DNA of 64,000 bases from Bacillus aquiflavi (GCF_019915265.1 NZ_CP082780.1:124001-188000); one strand, 5' to 3'. Positions 52,495 through 61,932 are shown, counted from the first letter of the stretch. Notes: a model not told the origin generated them from the letters alone. Program-made: numbers and translations.

Positions 52495-54048
52495 GTGTCG
52501 GGGAACGAATTTTTACAAAAAGAAGAAAAAGTTATTGTACTTGATTTTGGCAGTCAATATAATCAATTAATTACTCGCCGTATTCGTGAGCTTGGAGTTT
52601 ATAGTGAGCTTCATCCACATACAATAACAGCAGAAGAAATTAAAGCAATGAATCCGAAAGGGATTATTCTTTCTGGCGGTCCAAATAGTGTATATGGTGA
52701 TAATGCTTTTCAGTGCGATAAACAAATTTTTGAACTGGGGCTCCCAATTTTAGGGGTTTGCTACGGTATGCAATTAATGGCGGTACATTACGGTGGAAAG
52801 GTAGAGCGTGCGAAACAGAGAGAGTATGGGAAAGCTGTGTTAACTATTGAACAACAGTCACCGCTTTTCGAAGGTTTGCCTAATGAACAAGCCGTTTGGA
52901 TGAGCCATGGCGATCTTGTTGTTGAAGCACCTGAAGGTTTTATTGTAAATGGAACGAATCCATCTGGTCCGATTGCTGCTATGAGTGATCCAACACGAAA
53001 TATGTATGCAGTTCAGTTCCATCCTGAAGTCCATCATTCTGTATTTGGCAATGAAATCATCAAAAACTTCGTCTTTCACATTTGCGGATGTAAAGGCGAT
53101 TGGACGATGGAAAATTTTATAGAATTGGAAGTTGAAAAAATACGTGAAACGGTTGGAGATAAAAAGGTTCTTTGTGCGTTGAGCGGAGGAGTTGACTCTT
53201 CTGTTGTCGCAGTTCTGCTTCATAAAGCGATTGGTGACCAGCTTACTTGTATTTTTGTTGACCACGGTTTACTTCGCAAAGGTGAAGCTGAAAGTGTAAT
53301 GAAGACGTTTGCCGACGGCTTTCATATGAACGTCATTAAGATTGATGCTAAAGATCGTTTCTTAAATAAACTTGTAGGAGTAACTGATCCTGAGAAAAAG
53401 CGCAAAATCATCGGCAATGAATTCATTTATGTGTTTGATGATGAAGCGGCTAAGTTAGAAGGAATAGAGTTTTTAGCCCAAGGAACGTTATATACTGACA
53501 TTATTGAAAGTGGAACGGCAACTGCACAAACGATAAAATCACATCATAATGTCGGCGGTCTGCCTGAAGACATGGCATTCACTTTAATTGAGCCGTTAAA
53601 AATGTTATTTAAAGATGAAGTTCGTGCGCTTGGAACAGAACTTGGCATTCCAGATGAGATCGTTTGGCGTCAGCCGTTCCCAGGCCCTGGTCTTGGTATT
53701 CGTGTACTTGGGGAAATTACCGAGGACAAGCTTAAAATTGTCCGCGATTCTGATGCGATTTTACGCGAAGAGATTGCCAAGGCAGGTCTAGAACGTGATA
53801 TTTGGCAATATTTCACCGTTTTGCCTAACATTCGCAGTGTCGGTGTGATGGGTGATGCCCGTACGTATGATTATACGATTGGCATTCGTGCTGTCACATC
53901 TATCGATGGAATGACTTCAGACTGGGCACGAATTCCGTGGGATGTGTTAGAAAAAATCTCAACAAGAATTGTAAATGAAGTAGACCACGTCAACAGGGTT
54001 GTGTATGATATTACGAGTAAGCCGGCTGCTACAATTGAGTGGGAATGA
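52495..54048 (+). CDS. guaA: GMP synthase (glutamine-hydrolysing)
   Basis: A 517-residue enzyme converting XMP to GMP with glutamine and ATP. The class I amidotransferase part has Cys in GVCYGMQLM and His/Glu in FHPEVHHS; the synthetase part has the PP-loop [10 protein letters not shown] and the C-terminal dimerisation domain ending AATIEWE. The frame extends to 52432, but AGGTGA is 5 bases before the GTG at 52495, giving the usual length. Expression should be controlled by the guanine riboswitch upstream. The last codons form one half of a 14-bp direct repeat used by an integrated element. Confidence 0.97.
   Translation: MSGNEFLQKEEKVIVLDFGSQYNQLITRRIRELGVYSELHPHTITAEEIKAMNPKGIILSGGPNSVYGDNAFQCDKQIFELGLPILGVCYGMQLMAVHYGGKVERAKQREYGKAVLTIEQQSPLFEGLPNEQAVWMSHGDLVVEAPEGFIVNGTNPSGPIAAMSDPTRNMYAVQFHPEVHHSVFGNEIIKNFVFHICGCKGDWTMENFIELEVEKIRETVGDKKVLCALSGGVDSSVVAVLLHKAIGDQLTCIFVDHGLLRKGEAESVMKTFADGFHMNVIKIDAKDRFLNKLVGVTDPEKKRKIIGNEFIYVFDDEAAKLEGIEFLAQGTLYTDIIESGTATAQTIKSHHNVGGLPEDMAFTLIEPLKMLFKDEVRALGTELGIPDEIVWRQPFPGPGLGIRVLGEITEDKLKIVRDSDAILREEIAKAGLERDIWQYFTVLPNIRSVGVMGDARTYDYTIGIRAVTSIDGMTSDWARIPWDVLEKISTRIVNEVDHVNRVVYDITSKPAATIEWE
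54033..54046 (+). repeat. Attachment site, left copy (3' end of guaA)
   Basis: AATTGAGTGGGAAT, coding for the last residues of guaA, recurs exactly at 55913-55926. The guaA 3' end is a known integration site for genomic islands. Confidence 0.75.
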
Positions 54049-54148
54049 AGGAACATTTGTTCGCATATCGTATAAACACCGTAGATATTGACGCTAAGCT
54101 ATTCGCTAAAAAACGGTACAACTAAATACGTTTCAATGCGCAACTATA

Positions 54149-54196
54149 AAAAGCGCCTCTTTTACTTTTAATCGGGTAAAGGAGGTGCTTTTTTAC
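54149..54196 (+). terminator. Terminator/RBS hairpin before integrase
   Basis: AAAGCGCCTC pairs with GGAGGTGCTT, then T6. The right arm contains the GGAGGT that would serve the integrase TTG at 54198, so folding hides that ribosome site. Confidence 0.7.
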
Positions 54197-54197
54197 G

Positions 54198-55140
54198 TTG
54201 AAAATAGTTGATGCGATCAAGGAATTTGAGTTCGAGCAGCACATAAATGGATTATCGAAAAAGTATGTCGCGCTATGCCAGCATCGCCTAAATAGTTGGA
54301 AAACGTACATGATCGACGAGCTATTTATCGACAATGTAACGCTGGTAACCGAAAAGCATATCAAGCTATTTATACGTCACAGGCAGAATTTGGGACGTGA
54401 AAAGAATATCACGATTAATAACCGATTGGCTACGTTAAAGGTATTTTTCAAGTTTTTAGTAGATATGGGGGTTATCAAAAAAGAAAACAATCCGATGACC
54501 GATATTAAAAATCTGAAAGAAGGCCGCACAGTTATAACGACATTTACGGACGATGAAGTTAAGCAGATAATCGACTCTACCGGCACGCAGACATATAGCA
54601 ATATCCGAGATAAGACGGTACTTATATTTTTATTCGAGACAGGCATAAGGGTTAGTGAATTAGTCGGACTAAAGAATAGTGATGTATTTATTGACCGTAT
54701 ATTTATCCGAGGAAAAGGCAGTCACGAGCGGTATTAAAAAGATGCACCGCCAAATGAAACGCTTTGAACGAGCGAGAAAGCTCCGTTTTGAGCATTTGCC
54801 GGCGAGCATGGTCGGGGATTATTACTTTTTAAATCAAGAGGCGGACGGCATGTCCCGCTCAAACGTAAACAAGATACTGAGAAAAGCGGGGAAAAAAGCG
54901 AAGGTACGCGAGGAAATTCGTTGCAGCCCGCACGATTGCCGGCACTACTTTGCGCAAAGGCAGATTAAGCAAGGTATAGACGTTTACTCACTGTCTCGAT
55001 TGCTTGGTCACAGTAATATTGACATCACTACGCAGTACCTACGAGGTCTACAGATGGACGATGTCCTCGAAATTGGACGCAGGACAAGCCCATTACGAGA
55101 TATACCGATAAAACTAATTTGGATAAAATTACGGAATATG
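54198..55140 (+). pseudogene. Tyrosine integrase with internal deletion and frameshift
   Basis: The first part (54198-54737) has the SAM-like DNA-binding domain (FEFEQHINGLSKKYVALCQH) and the start of the catalytic domain with Arg in ETGIRVSELVGL. It breaks after RGKGSHERY. A second frame resumes IKKMHRQMKRFERARK and holds the remaining catalytic residues: SPHDCRHYFAQ, LLGHSNIDIT and nucleophile Tyr in TTQYLRG. The segment missing at the junction (normally a short strand after GKGxKxR) implies a small deletion. The element it belonged to is bounded by the 14-bp repeats. Not expected to be active. Confidence 0.85.
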
Positions 55141-55141
55141 G
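55113..55141 (+). promoter_or_regulatory. Promoter of the DUF4352 gene
   Basis: TTGGAT and TACAAT are separated by 17 bp, with an extended TGG before the -10, inside the integrase tail and just upstream of the ribosome site at 55173. Confidence 0.5.
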
Positions 55142-55185
55142 TACAATATAGTCAAACTAACAATTACATTACGGGAGGGTTACGG

Positions 55186-55776
55186 TTGGAAAAAACGAAG
55201 AAACCGATTTTCAAGCGTTGGTACTTTTGGGTTGCACTTATTATCGTACTGGGCGCGGTAGGCGCGGGCATGGGCGAGGACAAAGAAAGTGCTAAAGGCG
55301 GTGCAGAAAAAGTCGCTACCACAACGGCGGGTGAAGTTAAGAGCGGCGGAGCAGAGGAAAAGTCGAAAGTTGCGGAAGAAGAAGCGCCGAAAGATTATAA
55401 AATAGGCGATACTGCCGAAATTAAAAATCATAATGTGTCGGCGGTCAACGTCGAGCGGAAAACGTCGGGCAATTACGATAAAGCAAAAGACGGGCACGAG
55501 TTCATAGTTGTAAACGTCAAGATTGAGAACGGTGGCGAAAAGAACATCTCGTACAATCCGATGAGTTTTAAAATAAAAACGAGCAGTGGTAATATAGTTG
55601 ATCAGGCGATAACGATAGTAGACTCTAACACAGCGCTAAGCTCGGGCGAATTAGCAGCAGGCGGAACGGTTGAGGGTACGGTGTCGTTCGAAGTGCCGGC
55701 CGGCGACCAAGACCTCGAATTAATTTATTCGCCGAATCCTTTTACCGACGACAGCGTTATAATTAAATTACAATAA
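55186..55776 (+). CDS. DUF4352-type membrane-anchored protein
   Basis: A 196-residue protein starting at TTG 55186 (GGGAGGG 6-7 bases upstream). One membrane helix (about 11-29, WYFWVALIIVLGAVGAG), a Lys/Glu/Ala-rich linker, then an immunoglobulin-like domain (about 75-196) with HEFIVVNVKIENGG and GTVSFEVPAGDQDLEL, the DUF4352/telokin-like pattern of exported proteins. The same frame is open upstream into the integrase tail; that apparent fusion is an artefact of the lack of a stop codon. G+C content is clearly higher than in neighbouring genes, marking transfer. It is the sole cargo of the small element; role unknown. Confidence 0.7.
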   Translation: MEKTKKPIFKRWYFWVALIIVLGAVGAGMGEDKESAKGGAEKVATTTAGEVKSGGAEEKSKVAEEEAPKDYKIGDTAEIKNHNVSAVNVERKTSGNYDKAKDGHEFIVVNVKIENGGEKNISYNPMSFKIKTSSGNIVDQAITIVDSNTALSSGELAAGGTVEGTVSFEVPAGDQDLELIYSPNPFTDDSVIIKLQ

Positions 55777-55781
55777 AACGT

Positions 55782-55819
55782 AAGACTTTCGCAAATTAGC
55801 GAAGGTCTAATTTTTTTTG
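55782..55819 (+). terminator. Terminator after DUF4352 gene
   Basis: AGACTTTCGC pairs with GCGAAGGTCT around AAATTA, followed by eight T. Confidence 0.9.
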
Positions 55820-55912
55820 CGCGGAAAACGGTACATACAGTAGAAGCGAAAAATTTACGTAAATTATTTTTAAAAATATGGTCCAAATTTAGCGCATGGT
55901 CTACCCTTCTAT

Positions 55913-55926
55913 AATTGAGTGGGAAT
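55913..55926 (+). repeat. Attachment site, right copy
   Basis: Exact AATTGAGTGGGAAT repeat of the guaA 3' end, closing an element of about 1.88 kb (54047-55926). Confidence 0.75.
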
Positions 55927-55934
55927 AGTAACAG

Positions 55935-55979
55935 TACCCTAAAAGCCTTGGTAACACAGGGTTTTTAGGGCTTTTTTAT
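55935..55979 (+). terminator. Original guaA terminator, displaced by the insertion
   Basis: CCCTAAAAGCC pairs with GGGTTTTTAGGG across TTGGTAACACA, followed by CTTTTTTATT. Its place next to the right repeat suggests that it once followed guaA directly. Confidence 0.8.
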
Positions 55980-56102
55980 TCTTCATGGCACAGTTGTGAC
56001 ACACTTTGAAATGTTGTCTGCATAAACTGATTGCTGCTTTAATGTACAAATTGTGTATTCACTTGTTTTTAGTTTAATAAAATTACTTAATTTGTCAGCA
56101 AC

Positions 56103-57035
56103 TTAAAAATGGCTATTTTGATAGAGATGCCCATAGGTACCTAAAGTCGTTTGTATATCCTCATGTCCAAGTTTGTCTTTAATCACTAAAGGATTTTTTC
56201 CCATACTAATTAATAAAGAGGCATGAGAGTGTCTTAATCCATGGATTTTGATTTTGTGGATATTTGCAGCCTTGGCAAAGCGTTTAATAGAATGGGAAAC
56301 AGTGTATTTTTGAGTTGGAATTCCATTATATGATAAAATGAAATTGGTTTTACATTGTTTCTGTTGTGTCTCCTTCCAATCTCATAATAAGCTTAGTGTA
56401 TCTGAATCTAAAGCAATAACTCAAATGTTTGCTTTCGTTTTAGGCTCTGTAAAACGATAATTGGAAGCATTCTTGGAATAAAGAGTTTTGGAAATGTTTA
56501 GCGTTCCTTTCTCAAAGTCTACATCATCCCATTGTAAAGCAGGAGCTTCACCAACACGCATACCTGTCATGAATAAGAACCAGATAATAAATTGAAAATG
56601 CTGAAAATAATCGCCTAGATAAATCTTGGATATAACAGCCTCAAATTCTTCCTTCGTCCAAAAGTCAATTTCAGCTTTAACTTTTTTAACATTTCCAATT
56701 TTTTTTGATGGATTTTCTTTCATTAATCCTAAAATAATCGCTCTATCAAGAGCTAAGGATAATCAATCTTGTATGCCTCGAACGTTTTGACTAGAGTATT
56801 TTTCAGTAGCGGTTAATTGCCATCTTTGCAAAATTAATGGTGTGATGTCTGAAAGACTTACGTTATAAAAATAAGCAAAGTGTTTATTTATTGTGTGTTT
56901 CCTATTCTCAAAAGTGCTTTCTTTAACTTAGTTCTTATACCAAGGTAAAAATCTCCTTCGTAAACTTCTCAAAAGTCATACTACTGTTATACTGCACGGC
57001 GTTATCTTCCGTGCTTTCTTTGTCAAAGAACAAAC
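56103..57035 (-). pseudogene. Second tyrosine integrase, decayed
   Basis: Pieces of one integrase run along the minus strand. The N-terminal part includes SLSDITPLILQRWQLTATEK and QNVRGIQD followed by a TGA where Trp is expected. A 100-codon middle frame (56723-56421) contains FLFMTGMRVGEAPALQWDDV with the catalytic Arg. After a frameshift the C-terminal part reads IHGLRHSHASLLISMGKNPL and KLGHEDIQTTLGTYGHLYQN, with catalytic His-Arg, His and Tyr. Phage/ICE Tn916-like type. It lies just outside the right guaA repeat, so a second, older element probably used the same site. Confidence 0.85.
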
Positions 57036-57041
57036 ATATGA

Positions 57042-57263
57042 TTAATGAAGAAAACTTGAATGGAAGAAGCACTTCGTAATTTTATTTTGAATTTCTGTTG
57101 AAAAAGTTATCATGGACCTAAAATATTTTAGTGGTATATATAATGGGTATTCGGAAAATAGTATGGAAATAGGGCTAAAAAAATCCTCCTCTATTGCCTT
57201 AGTCATTGTGGAAAAATCAGCACCATAGATTTCTTCGTACACCACATTAATATTAATATCCAA
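57042..57263 (-). pseudogene. Remnant frame after DUF2306 gene
   Basis: A 73-codon frame from a TTG adjoining the DUF2306 stop, with no ribosome site. It contains EEIYGADFSTMTKAIEEDFF, a segment partly repeated at 12765-12806. Not recognisable as a functional protein; likely a fragment. Confidence 0.3.
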
Positions 57264-57878
57264 TTATATAAATACTTTTTTTCTTATCATGATTTCTGCA
57301 ATGGATAAACTAATCACCCAGCATAACCATACAGCAATTGTGTATGAAGTACCATACGAAAATTGCAAGGCATTGTGTGAAATGGCCACAATGATGTAGA
57401 TGAACATATTTGCAAAGGTAAGAACGAAGCTTCTTAATATCCATGCACTATGTTTTATCACTTTTTTTCTTCTAATATTGATATAGCCTAGAATGGTTGT
57501 ACCAAACCATAGTGTATTTAAAACGAGAAATCCAATGGTGCTCAGCCATCCTCCTGTTGCAAAAAAAGAAACGTAAATACCAGGGAGAAAGTTTAACAAA
57601 ATAGACAGTACATAGACTCGACCATTCCAACGATGAAATTGGATAGATTTAATTCGTAATTTCTTGATCACACCCAAGGGTCCAGTGATTAGGGAGATAA
57701 TAGCAAAAATGATATGTAATCTAATCATAAGTATCCACAATGATTCGTTAGTTAGAACTTCATCTTTTCTAGCAAGAAAGTTCTGAAAAGTGGGATCGAG
57801 CATGAAGTTTTTTGAAAATGTATGCATGACCCACATGAACGACACGATTAAAAAAATGATCCAAATGTTCTTTTTCAT
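57264..57878 (-). CDS. DUF2306-family membrane protein
   Basis: A 204-residue protein with about six membrane helices. HIIFAIISLITGPLGVIKKL, followed by FHRWNGRVYVLSIL and KHSAWILRSFVLTFAN, shows the conserved His residues of DUF2306 (YozB-like/predicted membrane proteins), which may bind heme or metal in the membrane. AAGGATAACG precedes the ATG. It is the last clear gene of a minus-strand group with a DUF2269-like protein and a DJ-1-like protein, separated from the former by 23 bases. Confidence 0.75.
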   Translation of the reverse strand: MKKNIWIIFLIVSFMWVMHTFSKNFMLDPTFQNFLARKDEVLTNESLWILMIRLHIIFAIISLITGPLGVIKKLRIKSIQFHRWNGRVYVLSILLNFLPGIYVSFFATGGWLSTIGFLVLNTLWFGTTILGYINIRRKKVIKHSAWILRSFVLTFANMFIYIIVAISHNALQFSYGTSYTIAVWLCWVISLSIAEIMIRKKVFI

Positions 57879-57901
57879 TTATCGTTATCCTTCCCCTGTA
57901 T

Positions 57902-58336
57902 TTAGGCAAATAAACCATGATTTGTCATAACAAAAACAACAATAAAAATAAGCACAAATGTAAACCAACCGAGTATATTAAGTTTGGCCTTATTTCGTTG
58001 TAACGCATTGTCAGGATCCTCTGTAAGAATGACTCGTTTCAAGTTATTTTGTATCATACCTATCAAGGCACCAATTAGCATAAACAGGACTAATGATAGC
58101 ACCACCCATAACAAAGAAGGATAAGTGGCATATCCCATTACCATCCATCCTCCGGTAATGATTAACAAAATTAATGCATAATGGGCAAAGCGAGTAAAGC
58201 CTACTAATGTTTTAACAGCTATTTTCAATTCATTACCTGATCGTGACAAAAGAGATTTAAAAGCAACTGGAAAAGCTAGAAAACTACCGAGCAATAAAGC
58301 ACCTATTACATGAGCAAATACAATAAATGAATACAT
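57902..58336 (-). CDS. DUF2269/CopD-like four-TM membrane protein
   Basis: A 144-residue protein of four helices starting MYSFIVFAHVIGALLLGSFL with His in the first helix, and GFTRFAHYALILLIITGGWM with a second, the layout of DUF2269/CopD-like integral membrane proteins. ATG at 58336 has ATGGAG 8 bases upstream; a longer frame to 58372 lacks one. Encoded between the DJ-1-like gene and the DUF2306 gene, both likely in the same operon. Substrate or cofactor unknown. Confidence 0.65.
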   Translation of the reverse strand: MYSFIVFAHVIGALLLGSFLAFPVAFKSLLSRSGNELKIAVKTLVGFTRFAHYALILLIITGGWMVMGYATYPSLLWVVLSLVLFMLIGALIGMIQNNLKRVILTEDPDNALQRNKAKLNILGWFTFVLIFIVVFVMTNHGLFA

Positions 58337-58352
58337 AACTACAACTCCATTC

Positions 58353-59357
58353 TTAAGAAACACGATGTCCAATTAATTTTGATGAGGGAAGCATACTAGC
58401 CTTTGCTTCACCATACATACTGTTTCCATCTACAGAAACGGTAAATTTTAAAGAAAGTCATATAGGTTTCTTCACTTTCATAGACCATTTTAATTGATTC
58501 CCTTCCTGTACAATATTGTTCAAAGTGACTATATCTTCTCCTTGCTTTGCAATTCCGGCTATACGACCATCTTTAGAAGATAAATCTAATAAAACGGAAA
58601 GACTCCCAATAGGAGTGGAAATTGTAGTATCCCATTTTCCTTGGAAATTAAAGCTCTTATAAGTTTGATTAGAGGAGTGGGAACTTGTCGCTTCCATTGG
58701 ATTATCATGTTTGCTTTCTTTAGGTGCATTTCCTTCAGCTTTCCAAACTGTGCCCCTGCGCTCGTACTCAAATAGTTGTTCCACAGCATGTGCTATACGG
58801 GGGCCTAACTCCCGCTCAACTAAATAAAGCGCAACATCAAGTCCCGAAGTAACGCCACCACCAGTGATAAGATCACCGTCGTCTACAACCCGGGCATGAA
58901 CCGGAAACGTATTTGTAGCTTGCAAAAGCCCCATTCCCAAATGGTGTGTAACGGCATGACGGCCTTCTAGCAGACCATCCATGGCTAATAGGAGAGAACC
59001 TCCACAAACTGTGGAAAGCAAGATATCAGGTTTCCGAATTGCTTCTTTTAATACATTACTTAATTCTGTTTCAGTTGCTTCTTTTATTCTTATTGGTATT
59101 GAATCTGGTTCATTATCATCAACAGAACCAGATGCCCCTGGAACAAGAATGATTCCTTTAGAGGATAAATCAATTTTGCCGCTTGCTTGGAGCTGTAATT
59201 GATTTACTCCACTTGTCACCATTCGTTCACCTTCTGCGGAAACTAGTTTAACGATTATGTCCTCTTTTGAGTACATTCCAGCTGCATTAAACACTTCATA
59301 AGGAGCAATTACATCCAATAAATCAAATCCATCAAACAACACAATTTGAACATTCAT
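58353..59357 (-). pseudogene. DJ-1/PfpI-family protein with in-frame TGA near the C-terminus
   Basis: From ATG 59357 (GGAGG 8 bases upstream) the first 190 residues are a DJ-1/PfpI class I glutamine amidotransferase-like domain, starting MNVQIVLFDGFDLLDVIAPY with the nucleophile-elbow Cys in LSTVCGGSLLLA and ITGGGVTSGLDVALYLVE, as in transcription-regulator-type and isonitrile-hydratase-like members. A linker leads to a beta domain (FQGKWDTTISTPIGSLSVLL). TGA at 58460-58458 (codon 300) interrupts this domain; the same frame continues LSLKFTVSVDGNSMYGEAKA to TAA at 58353, so the original protein had 334 residues. The truncated form keeps the whole DJ-1 domain and may be active. Confidence 0.75.
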
Positions 59358-59436
59358 ACATATTGCCTCCATTTTTTAAAATTTTAATCAAGCCTTCTGG
59401 CAATTAATTTGCCCCCGTGCCACAAGAAGCGTTCTT

Positions 59437-59658
59437 TTATTTTGTAAGAAGCTCTTTCAACCTTTGATACTCAGCTTCATCAAGTTCTCCCTTGACTAAC
59501 CGATTTTTAAGAATCATGGTTATGTCCCTATCTTTCTGATTGGAAACCTTATAACGACAGCGAATTTCAAAGATTCGAACCGCCATAAAGCAGAAAAGTG
59601 TAAGGCAAAACAAAGCACCGAATGGAAAGAATGAGAAACTGTGAGTTTCGAAACCCAT
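59437..59658 (-). CDS. SHOCT-domain small membrane protein
   Basis: A 73-residue protein: one membrane helix (about 8-28) and a C-terminal SHOCT helix-hairpin (ILKNRLVKGELDEAEYQRLK) that is typical of small oligomerising proteins. GGGGGG-like (CCCCCC on the plus strand) ribosome site precedes the start. It is divergent from the two-component system at 59919 across a region with phased repeats, so it may be a target of that system. Confidence 0.75.
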   Translation of the reverse strand: MGFETHSFSFFPFGALFCLTLFCFMAVRIFEIRCRYKVSNQKDRDITMILKNRLVKGELDEAEYQRLKELLTK

Positions 59659-59780
59659 TTGTGTACCCCCCTTCGAGTAGTAAAAGTAGTAGTAAAAGTG
59701 AGGCGAAACACTTTATTTATAGTGAATATTCGCCGATCGTTTCACAATTTAAGAATAACCTTTAAGTGTCTCAAATGATG

Positions 59781-59820
59781 GTACAAAAAGGTCACAAAAC
59801 AATCACAATCCATCACAAAA
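59781..59820 (+). promoter_or_regulatory. Phased direct repeats, probable response-regulator site
   Basis: ACAA occurs at 59783, 59794, 59805 and 59815 (spacing 11, 11, 10), the last three as TCACAA, on one face of the helix upstream of the OmpR-type regulator gene. A -10-like GATATACTA follows near 59850. Binding is inferred. Confidence 0.45.
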
Positions 59821-59918
59821 AAGTGATTTAACTCATTGTTGAAACAGTGATATACTAAAAGTTGGTTTCGATGGAAGGTTCTTTTCTTTAACTAGCATCG
59901 AAGGGAAGGTAGGATTTT

Positions 59919-60605
59919 GTGAAGGAAATACAGACGATTCTGGTTGTGGATGATGACAAAAGCATTGTCGAACTATTAAGAGACTTCTTGGAGAATGACG
60001 GTTTCTATGTAAAAACTGCTTATGACGCCGATCAAGCACTGTCTGCACTTAAGCAGGTTACAATTGATTGCATCATTCTTGACATCATGATGCCGGGACA
60101 AAATGGTTTCGAGTTCTGTCGGCAGGTACGGAAGGAAAGTAACATTCCTATCCTCTTTTTGAGCGCCCTCAGTGATGATGTAGATAAAATTCGCGGGCTG
60201 GCACTTGGAGGGGATGATTATATAGTTAAAACCGCATCTCCGGGTGAGGTGATTGCCCGAGTGAAAGCTGTATTGCGACGCTCTGGTTTCCAGAAGGGAT
60301 TTAGCAGGAGGATCTTGGATTACGGTGGTCTCACTTTGGATTTATCCACAAGAGAAGTATTTGTAGAGGGAAAATGCATCTCACTTACACCAAAAGAATA
60401 TGAATTATTGCGACTGTTTGCCGAGCATCCGCAAATTTTTTTTACATATGATCAATTACTTGAAAAATTTTGGGATGGAATTGGCGATAAACATACTGTC
60501 CGCGTCCATATTAGCCGCCTACGTGAGAAAGTTGAGGCCGATCCAAACGAACCAAAATATATATTCAATGTCTGGGGTATAGGCTACCGTTTTAAAGGAG
60601 AATAA
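59919..60605 (+). CDS. OmpR-family response regulator
   Basis: A 228-residue protein. Receiver domain: acidic VVDDDK, phospho-Asp in CIILDIMMPGQNGF (about 54), LFLSALSDD and the conserved Lys in YIVKTAS. C-terminal OmpR/PhoB winged helix: ISLTPKEYELLRLFAEHP and TVRVHISRLREKVEADPNEP, ending GIGYRFKG. GTG start with AAGGTAGGA upstream. The kinase gene begins 1 base after its stop, so they form a two-component operon. The output genes are unknown; repeats upstream suggest autoregulation. Confidence 0.93.
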   Translation: MKEIQTILVVDDDKSIVELLRDFLENDGFYVKTAYDADQALSALKQVTIDCIILDIMMPGQNGFEFCRQVRKESNIPILFLSALSDDVDKIRGLALGGDDYIVKTASPGEVIARVKAVLRRSGFQKGFSRRILDYGGLTLDLSTREVFVEGKCISLTPKEYELLRLFAEHPQIFFTYDQLLEKFWDGIGDKHTVRVHISRLREKVEADPNEPKYIFNVWGIGYRFKGE

Positions 60606-60606
60606 A

Positions 60607-61932
60607 ATGAGATCAATTCGCATTCGTACATTTTCTATACTTAGTTTGCTTTTAATCTTGATGTTGCCATGGGTATTTTACGTAACGGCCCACTTACTAA
60701 CAACAAAATCACTCAGTTTCGATACGAATGAAGCTCAGAAAGAAGATTTAAATAAAATGAGCCGCTTCATTGAAACAAATACAGAAAACTGGTCTGATCC
60801 CAAATGGCAAGATGATTTAAGAGGAAAGTTACAAGCATTGGACATGGGTGTAGAAATTTTAACCGAATCAAATCAAAAAATTTTCCAATTTTCCCCTGAG
60901 AAGAATTACTCATTTACACGAGCGGAACAGTTTTCAATTATGCAAGATGGTCGCTTATTAGGAAGAGTAATGATTTTTCAGCCAAATTCAAGAGTGGTTC
61001 AGATGATTGTGGCATTTACAGGATTATTGTTAGCTTTTTTTATCATCGGTTATGTCATGAGAAGGTTCATTCTCAAACCGCTTGAGAAAATGAGCCTGGC
61101 AGTCCGACAAGTCGCAGAAGGGGATTTGGATGTCCAATTACCTGAGTCCCCGATCAAAGAAATTACGGAAGTTCATGGCGGAATTCAAATAATGACAGAT
61201 AGTCTTCAAGAATCCATACAAAAACAAGTGGAATTGGAGGAAGAACGCCGATTTATCATTGCTGCAGTCGCCCACGATTTACGGACACCATTATTCGCCT
61301 TACGAGGTTATTTGGATGGTCTAGAGGAAGGAATTGCTGATTCTCCAGATAAACAAGCAAGGTATCTGTCAGTTTGTAAGGAAAAGTCAGCACAATTGGC
61401 CCGTCTTGTAGAGGATCTTTTTACATTTACAAAGACGGAATATTTGGAGATGGATCTCAAAAAAAACATGGTTAATCTTCCTATTTTATTAAAGAAGTCG
61501 ATTGATAGCCTGAATCCACTAGCTAAGCAAAACAACATCTCTATTATCGCAAACTATTTTGGGGATGATTGTATGATCATGGGCGATTCGTATTTATTAG
61601 AGCGTGCCATAAATAACTTATTGGATAATGCTGTCAGACATACACCACACTCTGGTAAAATTTTTATACAATGCTATAAGGACGGTAACAGAGTGGTCTT
61701 TATTGTTCAAGATACGGGAAAAGGTTTCTCTTCAGAAGAGATTCATCGTGTTTTTGATCCACTATATCGTGGTGAAGCATCACGAAATCGTTCAACCGGA
61801 GGGGGCGGGTTAGGTTTGACTATTTCAAGAAGGATCGTTAGACGACATGGGGGTGACCTTGTCGTGGATAATCATTCTGAAGGTGGTGCACTGATAAAAG
61901 GTTGGATACCAGCTCACTGTTCTAAAGTTTGA
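60607..61932 (+). CDS. Sensor histidine kinase, HAMP type
   Basis: A 441-residue kinase with two membrane helices (about 9-30 and 135-155) around a short external sensor of about 100 residues, a HAMP linker (RRFILKPLEKMSLAVRQVAE), HisKA with phospho-His in VAHDLRTPLFALRG (about 223), N-box INNLLDNAVRHTP, G1 DTGKGFSS and G2 GGGGLGLTIS. Partner of the regulator just upstream. External signal unknown. No target genes directly follow; the next 700 bases are decayed sequence. Confidence 0.93.
   Translation: MRSIRIRTFSILSLLLILMLPWVFYVTAHLLTTKSLSFDTNEAQKEDLNKMSRFIETNTENWSDPKWQDDLRGKLQALDMGVEILTESNQKIFQFSPEKNYSFTRAEQFSIMQDGRLLGRVMIFQPNSRVVQMIVAFTGLLLAFFIIGYVMRRFILKPLEKMSLAVRQVAEGDLDVQLPESPIKEITEVHGGIQIMTDSLQESIQKQVELEEERRFIIAAVAHDLRTPLFALRGYLDGLEEGIADSPDKQARYLSVCKEKSAQLARLVEDLFTFTKTEYLEMDLKKNMVNLPILLKKSIDSLNPLAKQNNISIIANYFGDDCMIMGDSYLLERAINNLLDNAVRHTPHSGKIFIQCYKDGNRVVFIVQDTGKGFSSEEIHRVFDPLYRGEASRNRSTGGGGLGLTISRRIVRRHGGDLVVDNHSEGGALIKGWIPAHCSKV

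Noticed and set aside
54679..55776. A single 365-codon frame joining integrase tail and DUF4352 protein
   Set aside because: A promoter, ribosome site and TTG start lie between the two parts; the fusion arises only because the integrase is frameshifted and no stop intervenes.
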